A stretch of 16,662 bases of DNA, taken from the NCBI GenBank assembly GCA_035765755.1, contig DASTWW010000162.1:1-16662 (forward strand), written 5' to 3'. Shown here one piece after another: positions 1 through 7,328 of the stretch (its first letter is position 1; the number at the start of each line of letters is the position of its first letter). A program made the position numbers and the translations under genes. Under the pieces are notes generated by a model that was given only the letters and a program-made list of their open reading frames with translations, was not told where the DNA came from and ran no database searches. The DNA is from DASSKA01 sp035765755. GTDB taxonomy: Bacteria > Actinomycetota > Actinomycetes > Propionibacteriales > Nocardioidaceae.

Positions 1-55
1 GAACCCGCACGACCAGCCGACGACATAACGTTTGCTTGCCGCCGCCGTTGGGTGG

Positions 56-238
56 TCACAGCCCCCCGAAGACACCGCCTCCGGTGCCGGGGGTGTTTCC
101 GTTGCCTCGGGTCCAGTCCTCAGCCTGGGCGATGTCGGAGTCCTTGCCGGCGCGGCCATGGAGTTTCACCGCTGCGAGCGCCAGCAACCCCACTAGGCCG
201 ATCACGGCCACCACGACCACGACCATCAGATCAGTCAT
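56..238 (-). CDS. Small single-pass membrane protein, function unknown
   Basis: A 60-residue protein opening MTDLMVVVVVAVIGLVGLL. One hydrophobic helix covers roughly residues 4-25. It is followed by a short basic stretch (KLHGRAGK), a charged segment, and a Gly-rich tail ending GGGVFGGL. The ATG at 238 is preferred over a more upstream start at 310: it has a purine-rich GGGGGCG about 5-11 bases before it, and the upstream extension is Arg/Ser/Pro-rich and unlike protein. The orientation predicts an N-terminal anchor with a cytosolic tail, since the positive charges follow the helix; this is inference. It lies 84 bp downstream of the acetyltransferase gene on the same strand and could be its distal partner. 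I recognise no family, and small membrane ORFs of this sort are common in actinobacteria. Confidence 0.55.
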   Translation of the reverse strand: MTDLMVVVVVAVIGLVGLLALAAVKLHGRAGKDSDIAQAEDWTRGNGNTPGTGGGVFGGL

Positions 239-322
239 CACGCCCCCGTGCGTCGATCTACTTGGCATACGCATGCTATCAGGTCTGTCAGGGGACGGCC
301 CGCGGTACAAACACCCGTGCGG

Positions 323-832
323 TCAGCCGACCGGCATCTCGTAGATCGTCTCGAGACCGTCCTCGTCATCCCACTGCTCGCCGACCTCGACGAACGGGAA
401 CTGTCGGGCAAGCGCCAGCGAGGGCTCGTTGTCCGGCGCGATCGTCAGCCGGAAGACCCGCACGGCCGGATCCTGCTGTGCGCGGGCGATGAGCGACTCG
501 AGCGTGGCGCGGGCGTAGCCGCGGCGTTGGAACTGCGGGTCGACGCGGTACCCCGCCTCGACCATGCCGTGCTGGTTCGGAGCGGCGTGGAAGCCGCCGG
601 CCCCGACCGCCTGCCCGATCTCGTCGTCGAAGAGCACACCGGTGACCCACGCCAGGTCCGCCGGCGTCTCTACGACCTGCACGGCTCGCCGCTGCCAGAC
701 GCTGCGTGGGTGCTCGGCGATCAACCATGGCGACAAGGGCACCGGGGCCAGGCCCTGGGCGGCGGCAAGGTCTCCGTCGGCGAGCGCGCGAATCGCCTCG
801 GCGCTCAGCTGCACAATGCGGACGCACGTCAC
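323..832 (-). CDS. GNAT-family N-acetyltransferase
   Basis: A 169-residue protein of usual single-domain GNAT length, predicted to transfer an acyl group from acyl-CoA to an amine; the substrate is unknown. Motif A is visible at residues 91-107: strand VEAGYRVDP, then the pyrophosphate-binding loop QFQRRGYA, which fits the Q/R-x-x-G-x-G/A signature. The following helix is ATLESLIARA. A motif-B-like segment IAPDNEPSLALARQFPF (131-147) has the Asn and aromatic residues typical of the family, followed by a terminal strand ETIYEMPV. The GTG at 832 gives the full domain. A GATACT element lies 7 bases before that GTG (839-844), suggesting a leaderless transcript. A GTG at 814 (VQLSAEAI) is an alternative start. 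The gene is cytosolic and divergent from the MBL-fold gene at 935. Confidence 0.85.
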   Translation of the reverse strand: MTCVRIVQLSAEAIRALADGDLAAAQGLAPVPLSPWLIAEHPRSVWQRRAVQVVETPADLAWVTGVLFDDEIGQAVGAGGFHAAPNQHGMVEAGYRVDPQFQRRGYARATLESLIARAQQDPAVRVFRLTIAPDNEPSLALARQFPFVEVGEQWDDEDGLETIYEMPVG

Positions 833-934
833 GATGGCAGTATCGCGAGCGCGTCAACGGCTTTGTCGCGCGTTGACCGCCCAAGCCGCGCGAAGCGGTG
901 CCCACACGGCTCAGCTTGATGCCAGGATTGCGGC

Positions 935-1498
935 ATGACCGCGGACCTGCACGTCCTCTGCGCCGGTTACGCCCACGAGCGGGTGGCCAGCACGGTGGTG
1001 TTGATCCAGGACGGGGCCCGCGCGGTCGTCGTCGATCCGGGCATGGTCTCCGACCGCAGCAAGATCCTCGATCCGTTGGCGAGTCTGGGCGTTGATCCGG
1101 GTGACGTCGGCGATGTGGTGTTCAGCCACCACCACCCTGACCACACCTTGAACGCGGCTCTGTTCGAGCGGGCAAGGTTCCACGACTTCTGGGCAATCTA
1201 TGAGGCGGACACCTGGACCGACCGGGCGGCCGACGGCTTCCAGCTCTCGGCCTCGGTGAGGCTGATGGCGACACCGGGTCACACGGCCCAGGACATCACC
1301 ACGTTGGTCGAGACCTCGGACGGTCTCGTGGCCTGCACCCACCTGTGGTGGTCGGAGCAAGGCCCGGTTCAGGATCCGTTGGCCGAGGACCAGGCGGTGC
1401 TTGAGCACTCCCGCGCCAGGCTCCTCGAGCTGGAGCCGTCACTGATCGTGCCTGGCCACGGTGCGCCGTTCCGGCCCGATCGAGCACGCGTGAGCTGA
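935..1498 (+). CDS. Metallo-beta-lactamase-fold hydrolase (MBLAC1-like)
   Basis: A 187-residue single-domain MBL-fold protein. The metal-binding motif HxHxDH is present as H65-H-H67-P-D69-H70 in FSHHHPDH. A third ligand His is H116 in TPGHTAQD and the last is H175 in VPGHG. The position where many MBL hydrolases carry the bridging Asp (GDxxF) reads CTHLWW around residue 136, so the metal site may be atypical. The compact layout resembles MBLAC1-type hydrolases; glyoxalase-II-like or phosphodiesterase activity are alternatives, and the substrate cannot be read from sequence. The ATG at 935 is preceded by CAGGAT (923-928), which can serve either as a Shine-Dalgarno core or as a -10 for a leaderless message. 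It converges on the decarboxylase gene across a hairpin at 1521-1539. Confidence 0.82.
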   Translation: MTADLHVLCAGYAHERVASTVVLIQDGARAVVVDPGMVSDRSKILDPLASLGVDPGDVGDVVFSHHHPDHTLNAALFERARFHDFWAIYEADTWTDRAADGFQLSASVRLMATPGHTAQDITTLVETSDGLVACTHLWWSEQGPVQDPLAEDQAVLEHSRARLLELEPSLIVPGHGAPFRPDRARVS

Positions 1499-1520
1499 TA
1501 CCGGGCCAGACGCGGTACGG

Positions 1521-1539
1521 CGTCGACCACCGGTCGACG
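1521..1539. terminator. Hairpin between convergent genes
   Basis: Perfect 8-bp stem (CGTCGACC/GGTCGACG) with a 3-base ACC loop. It sits between the stop codons of the convergent MBL and decarboxylase genes (1498 and 1548). There is no U-tract, which is common for actinobacterial hairpins. A bidirectional terminator role is inference. Confidence 0.5.
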
Positions 1540-1547
1540 ACCGAGAG

Positions 1548-2741
1548 TCACCGGTCGCCGACCCGGGCGATCACCGACCCGACCTTGCGGGCGGCCGGAT
1601 CGCTGTCCACCTGGACGTCGATACCCTCCTGGAACAGCACGATGATGTCCGACCCGCCGAACAGGAAGTAGCCGAACTCCTCGCCCTTGGCCATCGCGGT
1701 CCCCTGCGTGGCGGTCAGGTTGACCGAGGCCACGTGCGACATCCCGACCGGCACGATGGCGACCTTGCCGATGTCGCCGCACCCCGATGTGGCTGTGTCG
1801 AGGACGACCACACCGCGGGTCTGGAAGAACTCATAGCCGGTGTCGGTGCTGTCCCGAGACTGCAGCTGGTGGTCGGCCAGGTCGACCTTCATGTACACCT
1901 GGCCGCTGACCACGAACGACTCCCGGACCTCCCCGGCGACGGGCAGGTGGTAGCGGTGGTAGGCCGAGGGCGGCAGCATGTAGTGGACGAAGGTGCCGCC
2001 CCCGAACGCGTCGGCGTACTGGCTGCCTTCGAGCAGCTGACGGATGTTGCCGTAGGTGTGGGTGCGCTTGATCCTGGTGGCCGGGATGTTGGAGTCCGCG
2101 TCGATGTCGTAGCGGTGCTGGTAGCTGCAGTCGGCGGGTGAGGCGACCGCCCGGTTGTCCGTCGGGTCGGCGATCGGGCGGAGGCCACCGTTCAGCTCAC
2201 GCGCGAAGAACTGGTTGAAGGTCAGCCAGCCGCTCGGGGTGTTCGGCCGCCCGTCGATCAGGGACTCCTCGACGTGGTAGTCGGGGGCGTTCTCGATGAA
2301 CGACGTGAGGATGTCCTCGTCGAACGACTCGGGCGTGTCGAGAAAGCTGCCCCACTGACGGGCGAAGTCGGTGAGCCAGCCGCGGAACGCCTCGGACCCC
2401 TCGGCGACCGCGCCACCGTCGTCATTGACGCCCTGGTCAACCAGCCAGAAGAAGTGGGCGAGCCGGTCGCTGACCTCCTGGGCGTACCGTTCCTGGGGCG
2501 CTGAGCTCTTCCACGCGCCGCTGTTCCCCTCGCGGGGGATCCACCGGACGAAGCCCCTCAGGTAGTCGGAGTACCCGTCGAGGTCGGTGGGCCAGTCCAG
2601 CGCCTCGTAGAGCTCGCGGCCCAGGTCCTCCTCGGCACGCTTGCGGGCCTGCACGAGGGACTTCTCGAGCAGCTGGGTGAGCTTCGGCTCCTGCTGCAGC
2701 AGGGCTCTCAAATCACGAACGATCTGGTCGGGGTCGGTCAT
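1548..2741 (-). CDS. Phosphatidylserine decarboxylase family protein (large, PsiD-like type)
   Basis: A 397-residue pyruvoyl-dependent decarboxylase, much longer than the roughly 200-290 residues of standard bacterial Psd. The N-terminal ~165 residues (GFVRWIPREGNSGAWKSS, GWLTDFARQWGSFLDTPESF) resemble the extra domain seen in PsiD/tryptophan-decarboxylase-like members. The catalytic part begins near FNQFFARELNGGLRPI (175-190). It carries SPAD (D204), YHRYHLPVAG (H262, H265) and the self-cleavage site FGGSDIIVLF with S364. Cleavage before S364 would give the pyruvoyl alpha chain. Established members act on phosphatidylserine or on free aromatic amino acids; which applies here cannot be told. 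The ATG at 2741 is chosen because upstream in-frame sequence is Arg-rich and unlike protein. No strong ribosome site is visible. It lies 68 bp downstream of the VOC gene and may be cotranscribed with it. Confidence 0.88.
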   Translation of the reverse strand: MTDPDQIVRDLRALLQQEPKLTQLLEKSLVQARKRAEEDLGRELYEALDWPTDLDGYSDYLRGFVRWIPREGNSGAWKSSAPQERYAQEVSDRLAHFFWLVDQGVNDDGGAVAEGSEAFRGWLTDFARQWGSFLDTPESFDEDILTSFIENAPDYHVEESLIDGRPNTPSGWLTFNQFFARELNGGLRPIADPTDNRAVASPADCSYQHRYDIDADSNIPATRIKRTHTYGNIRQLLEGSQYADAFGGGTFVHYMLPPSAYHRYHLPVAGEVRESFVVSGQVYMKVDLADHQLQSRDSTDTGYEFFQTRGVVVLDTATSGCGDIGKVAIVPVGMSHVASVNLTATQGTAMAKGEEFGYFLFGGSDIIVLFQEGIDVQVDSDPAARKVGSVIARVGDR

Positions 2742-2809
2742 GAGCAGGTCGTACCCGCAGCCCGGGCGGTCACACGGAACCCCTCGAGATTGGCGCCGGC
2801 CGCGCACGG

Positions 2810-3244
2810 TCAGTCCAGGCAGAACTCGTTGCCCTCGATGTCCTGCATCACGAGGCAGGACTCCTCTACGCCGTCGGCAGGCAGCAGCCGCACCCGGGAC
2901 GCGCCGAGCGCGACCAGTCGCGCGCACTCGGCCTCGAGCGTGGCCAGCCGTTCCTCACCCACGAGCCCGGTGCCGACCCGCACGTCGAGATGCAGCCGGT
3001 TCTTGACGACTTTGCCTTCGGGAACGCGCTGGAAGAACAGTCGCGGGCCCACCCCCGAGGGATCGACGCACGCGAAAGCTGACCCCTGATGCTCGGGCGG
3101 AAGGGTGCGGTCGAAGTCGTCCCAGCTGGCAAACCCCTCCGGCGGCGGCGGTACGACGTACCCCAACACCTCGCACCAGAAGCGAGCTACGCGCTCGGGC
3201 TCTGCGCAGTCGAAGGTGACCTGGAACTGCTTGACCGACGGCAT
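2810..3244 (-). CDS. VOC / glyoxalase-like domain protein
   Basis: A 144-residue protein with one vicinal-oxygen-chelate unit pair of the Glyoxalase_6 kind common in actinobacteria. It opens with the strand VKQFQVTFDCAEPERVARFW, then CEVLGY. Next come RLFFQRVPEGKVVKNRLHLDV (His near residue 88, a usual metal ligand) and the terminal LVMQDIEGNEFCLD with the conserved Glu. Members act as glyoxalases, dioxygenases or resistance proteins, and many have unknown substrates. The ATG at 3244 gives the canonical N-terminus; a longer in-frame extension is non-protein-like. The ribosome site is weak. It is followed at 68 bp by the decarboxylase gene on the same strand. Function is inferred at family level only. 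Confidence 0.82.
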   Translation of the reverse strand: MPSVKQFQVTFDCAEPERVARFWCEVLGYVVPPPPEGFASWDDFDRTLPPEHQGSAFACVDPSGVGPRLFFQRVPEGKVVKNRLHLDVRVGTGLVGEERLATLEAECARLVALGASRVRLLPADGVEESCLVMQDIEGNEFCLD

Positions 3245-3846
3245 CGGTACACCGTAGAGACGTCCCGAACGGCCTCCAACTGATTTGTCGCCTCGGCAGT
3301 CGGGAGAGTCAGCCGACGTTGCCCACCACGAGGTGCGGGTCGCCGGGGACACGTGTTTGGTCAGGGTCGTCGGCAAGCCTCGTCGGAGGAGACGTACGAG
3401 CGGAAGTGCGTCAGGTCCTCGGCCAAGACCTGTACCCAGTGCGTCGACGGCGGGCTGCCGGTCAGGCGCGGAGAGCTCTCACGCCACGACGCCGCGCATC
3501 GTCGGGCTGACCGTCGGCTGGTTCTTTCACCAGGTCGCAGGCGCAGACGGCGCCGCCGTCCGCGGTGGCCAGCACCTGGGTCTTCAACGGCGCCCAGCAG
3601 GCCCGCACCTGCGACTGGTCCAGCACCGTCAGCTCCCGCACCATCGCTCGGCCCTCCCGATCGACATTCGACACCGGGCTTGCTGCTGAAGGGGGACCGC
3701 GGGTCCGGCGGTGCCGTTGGGTCGCCGCCCAGAATCCGCACGATCACAGGAAGTGCGGCATACTGGCGCCCGGTCGGGCTTGGAACGACGGGACGGGAAT
3801 CGCACCGGGGAGATCCCGAGTGATGTCCGACCCTGTTCCGGCCCCG
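3245..3846. other. Gene-poor stretch upstream of tRNA-Arg
   Basis: About 600 bp without a recognised gene. It holds the small ORF at 3462-3644 (-) and, just downstream on the same strand but in another frame, an open stretch ending THWVQVLAEDLTHFRSYVS (stop at 3361) that looks protein-like. A CATACT at 3759-3764 may be the -10 of the tRNA-Arg promoter, about 82 bp before the tRNA. I see nothing else that stands out. Confidence 0.4.
3462..3644 (-). CDS. Small hypothetical protein
   Basis: A 60-residue ORF opening MVRELTVLDQSQVRACWAPL. It contains a CAC motif (AVCACDLVKEP) and an Arg/Asp-rich tail (DDARRRGVRALRA). I do not recognise it. The case for a gene is its ribosome-binding site: GGGAGGG at 3652-3658 lies 7 bases before the ATG at 3644. 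An alternative ATG at 3674 (MSNVDREG) has no such site. The tail loses protein-like character near 3490. A downstream frame (3361-3480) continues with plausible sequence, so this may be the front half of a frameshifted gene of about 95-100 residues. No membrane helix is evident. Confidence 0.38.
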   Translation of the reverse strand: MVRELTVLDQSQVRACWAPLKTQVLATADGGAVCACDLVKEPADGQPDDARRRGVRALRA

Positions 3847-3920
3847 GCCCCCGTAGCTCAGCTGGATAGAGCGTCGGACTTCTAATCCGTTGGTCGCAGG
3901 TTCGAGTCCTGCCGGGGGCG
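3847..3920 (+). tRNA. tRNA-Arg (anticodon TCT)
   Basis: A complete cloverleaf. The acceptor stem is GCCCCCG (3847-3853) pairing with CGGGGGC (3913-3919), with discriminator G3920. The D arm contains AGCTCAGCTGGATAGAGC. The anticodon loop CTTCTAA has TCT at 3881-3883, and the T-arm contains GGTTCGAGTCC. No complete CCA is encoded. The IS481-type remnant begins about 20 bp downstream. Confidence 0.95.
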
Positions 3921-3939
3921 CAGGGGCGCTGTAGTAGTG

Positions 3940-4493
3940 CGGCTGATGGCGGACGTTTGGTCTTCGGCTGATGCCGGACACTGTTCCGGCTGATGCTTGA
4001 CAGTTGTTTCGGTCGATTCATGACACTCCCGTATGAGGGAGATGAGCGTGGCCGAGCAGCGTTACAAGGCTGTGTTGCTGGTGATCAGCGATGGCCGGGA
4101 AGTCACTGACGTAGCCGCACAGTTCGGGGTCCGGCGCCAGACACTGCATACCTGGTTGCGGCGCTATGAGGAGGCCGGCCTGGAGGGGCTGGTCGAGCGT
4201 TCCCACCGTTCCACGGAGCTGTCCGCATCAGATGGATCCGGCGGTCGAGGTCGAGGTCCTGAAGCTGCGGCGCGCGCACGGCTACTGGGTCCGCGCGGGC
4301 CGGCGCGCGAGTCGACGTCGACGTGCGCGCCGAGCTGCTGCAGATTTGGCACGGCGCCGAACTCCTCAAGACCGTGAAACGCACCAGCCAAGGCGAGGTC
4401 CGCAAGAAGCGGGCATCGACGCCCTGGAAGTAGTCCTACAGTGAACCTGGAGTGTCACCGATCAACCGACATAGATCTGACACTCATCACCCG
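3940..4493 (+). mobile_element. Decayed IS481-family insertion sequence with iterated ends
   Basis: A roughly 550-bp element remnant carrying a broken transposase; intact IS481 elements are usually about 1.0-1.3 kb. Related termini are visible: 3998-4029 on the left matches the reverse complement of 4449-4482 on the right, sharing TGxCAG, TCGGTYGAT and TGACACTCC with a 2-base gap. Each end is built from repeated copies of a motif close to CGGYTGATGCNGGACA. Copies start at 3940, 3965, 3987 and 4010 on the left, spaced 22-25 bp. Two inverted copies lie at 4452-4468 and 4477-4493 on the right, 25 bp apart. No target-site duplication is seen. The outer boundary is uncertain: the element may start at 3998 or at 3940. 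Confidence 0.7.
4042..4433 (+). pseudogene. IS481-family transposase, internally deleted and frameshifted
   Basis: Three consecutive pieces in three frames resemble one IS481 transposase. The first (from ATG 4042) is the N-terminal helix-turn-helix: MSVAEQRYKAVLLVISDG, then VTDVAAQFGVRRQTLHTWL and RRYEEAGLEGLVERSHR. A one-base-type shift near 4205-4218 moves to CPHQMDPAVEVEVLKLRR and AHGYW (to about 4289). The third piece, from about 4296 in another frame, is the extreme C-terminus: RAGARVDVDVRAELLQIWH, GAELLKTVKRTSQGEVRKK, then stop at 4431-4433. The whole DDE catalytic core between AHGYW and RAGxRVDV is missing, roughly 200 residues by comparison with the family. The gene cannot make an active transposase; the HTH alone could still bind DNA if translated. 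Confidence 0.85.
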
Positions 4494-4552
4494 AAACCCT
4501 TCAGGGGCGCAGCGGCGCAGGACCCGCCCAGCGCATCGTGTTCCTGTGCACG

Positions 4553-5995
4553 TCACAGCAGCCGCGACATCAGCCGGCACACGGAGTTCCGGGCGCTCCT
4601 CACGGGACCCAGCGCGCCCATGGCCTCGGCCGTGACCTGGTGGCAGCTGGCGAGGTCGAGCAGGTACTGGTCGGCGAACCGGCGAGCCGTCGGCCCGTCG
4701 TACACCACCGCCATCGCCTCGTCGTGCAGGATCAGGCTGCGGATGTCCCAGTTGCAGGTGCCCACGAGCACGAGCTCCTCGTCGACGGTCACGGTCTTGG
4801 CGTGCAGGAAGCCCGCGTCGTAGTGGTAGACGCGCACGCCGGCCTGCAGCACCTTGCCGAAGTAGGCGTGCGCCGCGTAGAACGGCACCTTCTTGTCCGG
4901 CAGTCCGGTCATCATCAGCCGCACGTCCACGCCGCTGGCCGCCGCCACGCACATCGCGGTCATCAGCGGCTCGTCGGGAACGAAGTACGGCGTCTGCACC
5001 CAGACCCGCTCCCGGGCGCTGGTCAGCGCGACCATGAACGCGTCCCGAATCGTCGAGAACCGAGTCGAGACGCTGGAGTGGAGCACCTGCACCGGCACCC
5101 CCGTCGGGGCGGGCGCCGACGGTGGGAGGTGGCCGGCGTAGAGGTCCTCGCTGCGCCCGTTGCTCGCCCAGGTGGCCGCGAACAATGAGAGGTACGGCGC
5201 GACGACGGGCCCCGTCATGCGGAAGTGGGTGTCCCGCCAGCTGGCGAAGCGGCTCCCGCCGTCGATGTACTCCTGGCCCATGTTCATGCCGCCGGAGTAG
5301 ACGATCCGGCCGTCCACGATGGCCATCTTCATGTGGTTGCGGTAGTTGAGCTGGCGCAGCCGCCGGTAGCACGGCACCACCGCCGCGCCGGCCTCGGCGA
5401 GCCGATGCAGCTCGTGCTTCTTGTACGGCGAGGAGCTCAGCCAGTCGTAGAGGATGTTCACCTCGACGCCCGCCCGGAGCCGCTCCAGCAGGACATCGGT
5501 GATCTGGGCGGTGAGCTCGTCCTGCTCCCAGATCAGGTACATCAGGTGCACGTAGTCGCGAGCCAGGTTCAGGTCCTCCACCAGGTCACGGAACTTGTCC
5601 GCACCGGTGAAGTACAGCCGGATGCTCTCCGCCGGCACCGGCTCGGTGCCGCCCTCACGCCGGCCGAGCTCCTCGACGCGCCGGCTCGGTGAGCCGGCGC
5701 GCTTCTCCGCCGAGGGTGCGGCAAGCCCACCGGCCCCCGCCCCCACGGACGCGAGCGCCATGGTGGCCACCGGAGCGCCCACCTGGCGCACCCGCCGGCG
5801 CGGCTCCCGGCGGTAGTTTCGGCCCACGAAGAAGTAGGCCACCACGCCGACCAGCGGGACCATCACGATCAGGAACAGCCAGGCCAGCACGATGCTCGGC
5901 TCCCGGTCGTCGGTCACCAGCGCGAGCACCACACCGATGACCGCGACCGCGACCAGGATCGAGACGACGGTTCCCAGCCAGGCGACGTCGGTCAT
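4553..5995 (-). CDS. cls: Cardiolipin synthase (phospholipase D superfamily)
   Basis: A 480-residue protein of normal length for ClsA-type cardiolipin synthases, which join two phosphatidylglycerol molecules to cardiolipin plus glycerol at the inner membrane. Two N-terminal membrane helices (about 7-27 and 35-57, the PLDc_N region) are followed by a basic linker. Two HKD motifs follow: HMKMAIVD with H221, K223 and D228, followed by the signature YSGGMNMGQEY; and HAKTVTVD with H398, K400 and D405, followed by GTCNWDIRS. The motif WVQTPYFVPDEPL between them is also typical. The ATG at 5995 is chosen over 6031 because GAGGGGAG lies about 8 bases upstream. The gene is divergent from the AI-2E-type transporter gene; the 155-bp gap must hold both promoters. 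The IS remnant ends about 60 bp downstream of its stop. Confidence 0.93.
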   Translation of the reverse strand: MTDVAWLGTVVSILVAVAVIGVVLALVTDDREPSIVLAWLFLIVMVPLVGVVAYFFVGRNYRREPRRRVRQVGAPVATMALASVGAGAGGLAAPSAEKRAGSPSRRVEELGRREGGTEPVPAESIRLYFTGADKFRDLVEDLNLARDYVHLMYLIWEQDELTAQITDVLLERLRAGVEVNILYDWLSSSPYKKHELHRLAEAGAAVVPCYRRLRQLNYRNHMKMAIVDGRIVYSGGMNMGQEYIDGGSRFASWRDTHFRMTGPVVAPYLSLFAATWASNGRSEDLYAGHLPPSAPAPTGVPVQVLHSSVSTRFSTIRDAFMVALTSARERVWVQTPYFVPDEPLMTAMCVAAASGVDVRLMMTGLPDKKVPFYAAHAYFGKVLQAGVRVYHYDAGFLHAKTVTVDEELVLVGTCNWDIRSLILHDEAMAVVYDGPTARRFADQYLLDLASCHQVTAEAMGALGPVRSARNSVCRLMSRLL

Positions 5996-6150
5996 CGCAG
6001 GCTCCCCTCGGCGCTCGCAGTGGATCAACACGACAGTCCAGGACGCAGGGGACGGGCCACATCATCCCTCGCGGGTGAACACACCGACGGCGGTGCCGGC
6101 CCATGATGCTGCTGGGCCGCCCGGATGGGGCGGGCCGCACCGGAGGTGCC

Positions 6151-7293
6151 ATGGCCAGATCCACTGCCCCGTTTCGGGGGGCAACCGCACCGGTTGTCTC
6201 CCGGCCCGTCCTGCTGCTGGTCGGCGCGGGTGGCGCGGTGCTGCTGATCGCCGGGCTGCACAGCATGGCCGGGCTCGTCGGTCCGGTGTTCCTGGCCCTG
6301 GTGCTGGTCGTCGCGGCCCATCCGATCCGGCCGATGCTGACCCGGCGCGGAGTCCCACCCTGGCTGGCGACCGGGGTTGTGCTGCTCGTCATCTACGCGA
6401 CCATCGCGGCCCTGGTCGCGGCGATCGCGGTGAGCATCGTCCGGTTCGCTCTGCTGGTCCCGTCGTACGACGCAGAGTGGCACGCGCTGACCGGGAGGAT
6501 CTCCACGACACTCAGCAACGCGGGCATCCAGGCCAGCGCGGTGCAAGAGGCGGGGACCGTTCCCCTCGGCCAGCTCCTCGGTCACCTCGCCGACCTGCTC
6601 GGCGGGCTGCTCGGCGCGGTGTCGGTCCTCGCGCTCGTGGTCACCGTCGCGTTCTTCGTGGCCATCGACGCCGCCTGGTTGCCCGACCGGGTCCAGCAGC
6701 TGCCGTTGCGCCGGCGTGACCTCGGCCAGGCGCTGGCGACGTTCGCCTCCGGCACCCGGCGTTACCTGGTCGTCTCCACGGTCTTCGGACTCGTCGTGGC
6801 GCTGCTCGACACCGCGGCGCTGTTCTGGCTCGGAGTCCCCGGAACAGTCTTGTGGGGGCTGCTGGCCTTCGTCACCAACTACGTGCCGAACATCGGCTTC
6901 TTCATCGGTCTGGTGCCACCGACGATCCTGGCGCTGCTGGAGGGCGGGCCCGGGCTGGCATTGGCCGTCGTCGCGGTCTACATCATCATCAACTTCATCA
7001 TGCAGTCGCTGATCCAGCCCCGGATCGTCGGCGGTGCTGTGGGCCTGTCGCCCACCCTGACCATGCTGTCGCTGGTGTTCTGGGCCTTCACGCTGGGTGC
7101 GCTCGGCGCGCTGATGGCGGTCCCGCTCACCCTGCTGGTCAAGGCTCTGCTCGTCGACGCCGATCCCCAGGCGGGGTGGGTCAGACCGCTGCTGGCGCAG
7201 CAGCAGCCGAAGTTCGCGGGAAAGACGGTTCCCCGCATGAACGGGACCTCGCTGACCCTCCGGGAGCGCATCCGCCTCGCCCCGCGGCGATGA
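6151..7293 (+). CDS. AI-2E/PerM-family transporter
   Basis: A 380-residue polytopic protein of the AI-2 exporter (PerM/TqsA) family. Hydrophobic segments lie near residues 18-57 (two), 72-100, 150-172, 205-227, 231-280 and 301-332. The family signature region is clear: TNYVPNIGFFIGLVPP (242-257), then NFIMQSLIQPRIVGGAVGLSP (281-301) and WAFTLGALGALMAVPLT. The cytosolic linker between helices (101-150) is the usual place for the soluble domain. Family members export AI-2-like molecules, indoles or ions, and the substrate here is unknown. The start MARSTAPF at 6151 follows GGAGGTG by about 3-5 bases. An upstream ATG at 6103 would add 16 residues with no ribosome site. Confidence 0.88.
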   Translation: MARSTAPFRGATAPVVSRPVLLLVGAGGAVLLIAGLHSMAGLVGPVFLALVLVVAAHPIRPMLTRRGVPPWLATGVVLLVIYATIAALVAAIAVSIVRFALLVPSYDAEWHALTGRISTTLSNAGIQASAVQEAGTVPLGQLLGHLADLLGGLLGAVSVLALVVTVAFFVAIDAAWLPDRVQQLPLRRRDLGQALATFASGTRRYLVVSTVFGLVVALLDTAALFWLGVPGTVLWGLLAFVTNYVPNIGFFIGLVPPTILALLEGGPGLALAVVAVYIIINFIMQSLIQPRIVGGAVGLSPTLTMLSLVFWAFTLGALGALMAVPLTLLVKALLVDADPQAGWVRPLLAQQQPKFAGKTVPRMNGTSLTLRERIRLAPRR

Positions 7294-7328
7294 CCCCCGG
7301 GCGATGACCCCGCCCGTCGTACTCCGGC

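Noticed and set aside
3629..4021. Minus-strand ORF containing GRTRTCDQRIRSPTLYPAEL
   Set aside because: It is the antisense translation of tRNA-Arg, a frequent false gene call; the same occurs opposite tRNA-Lys (15907-16131).
7280..7312. Short direct repeat GCGATGACCCC after the transporter
   Set aside because: Only two copies, one overlapping the stop codon; most likely a local slippage with no evident function.
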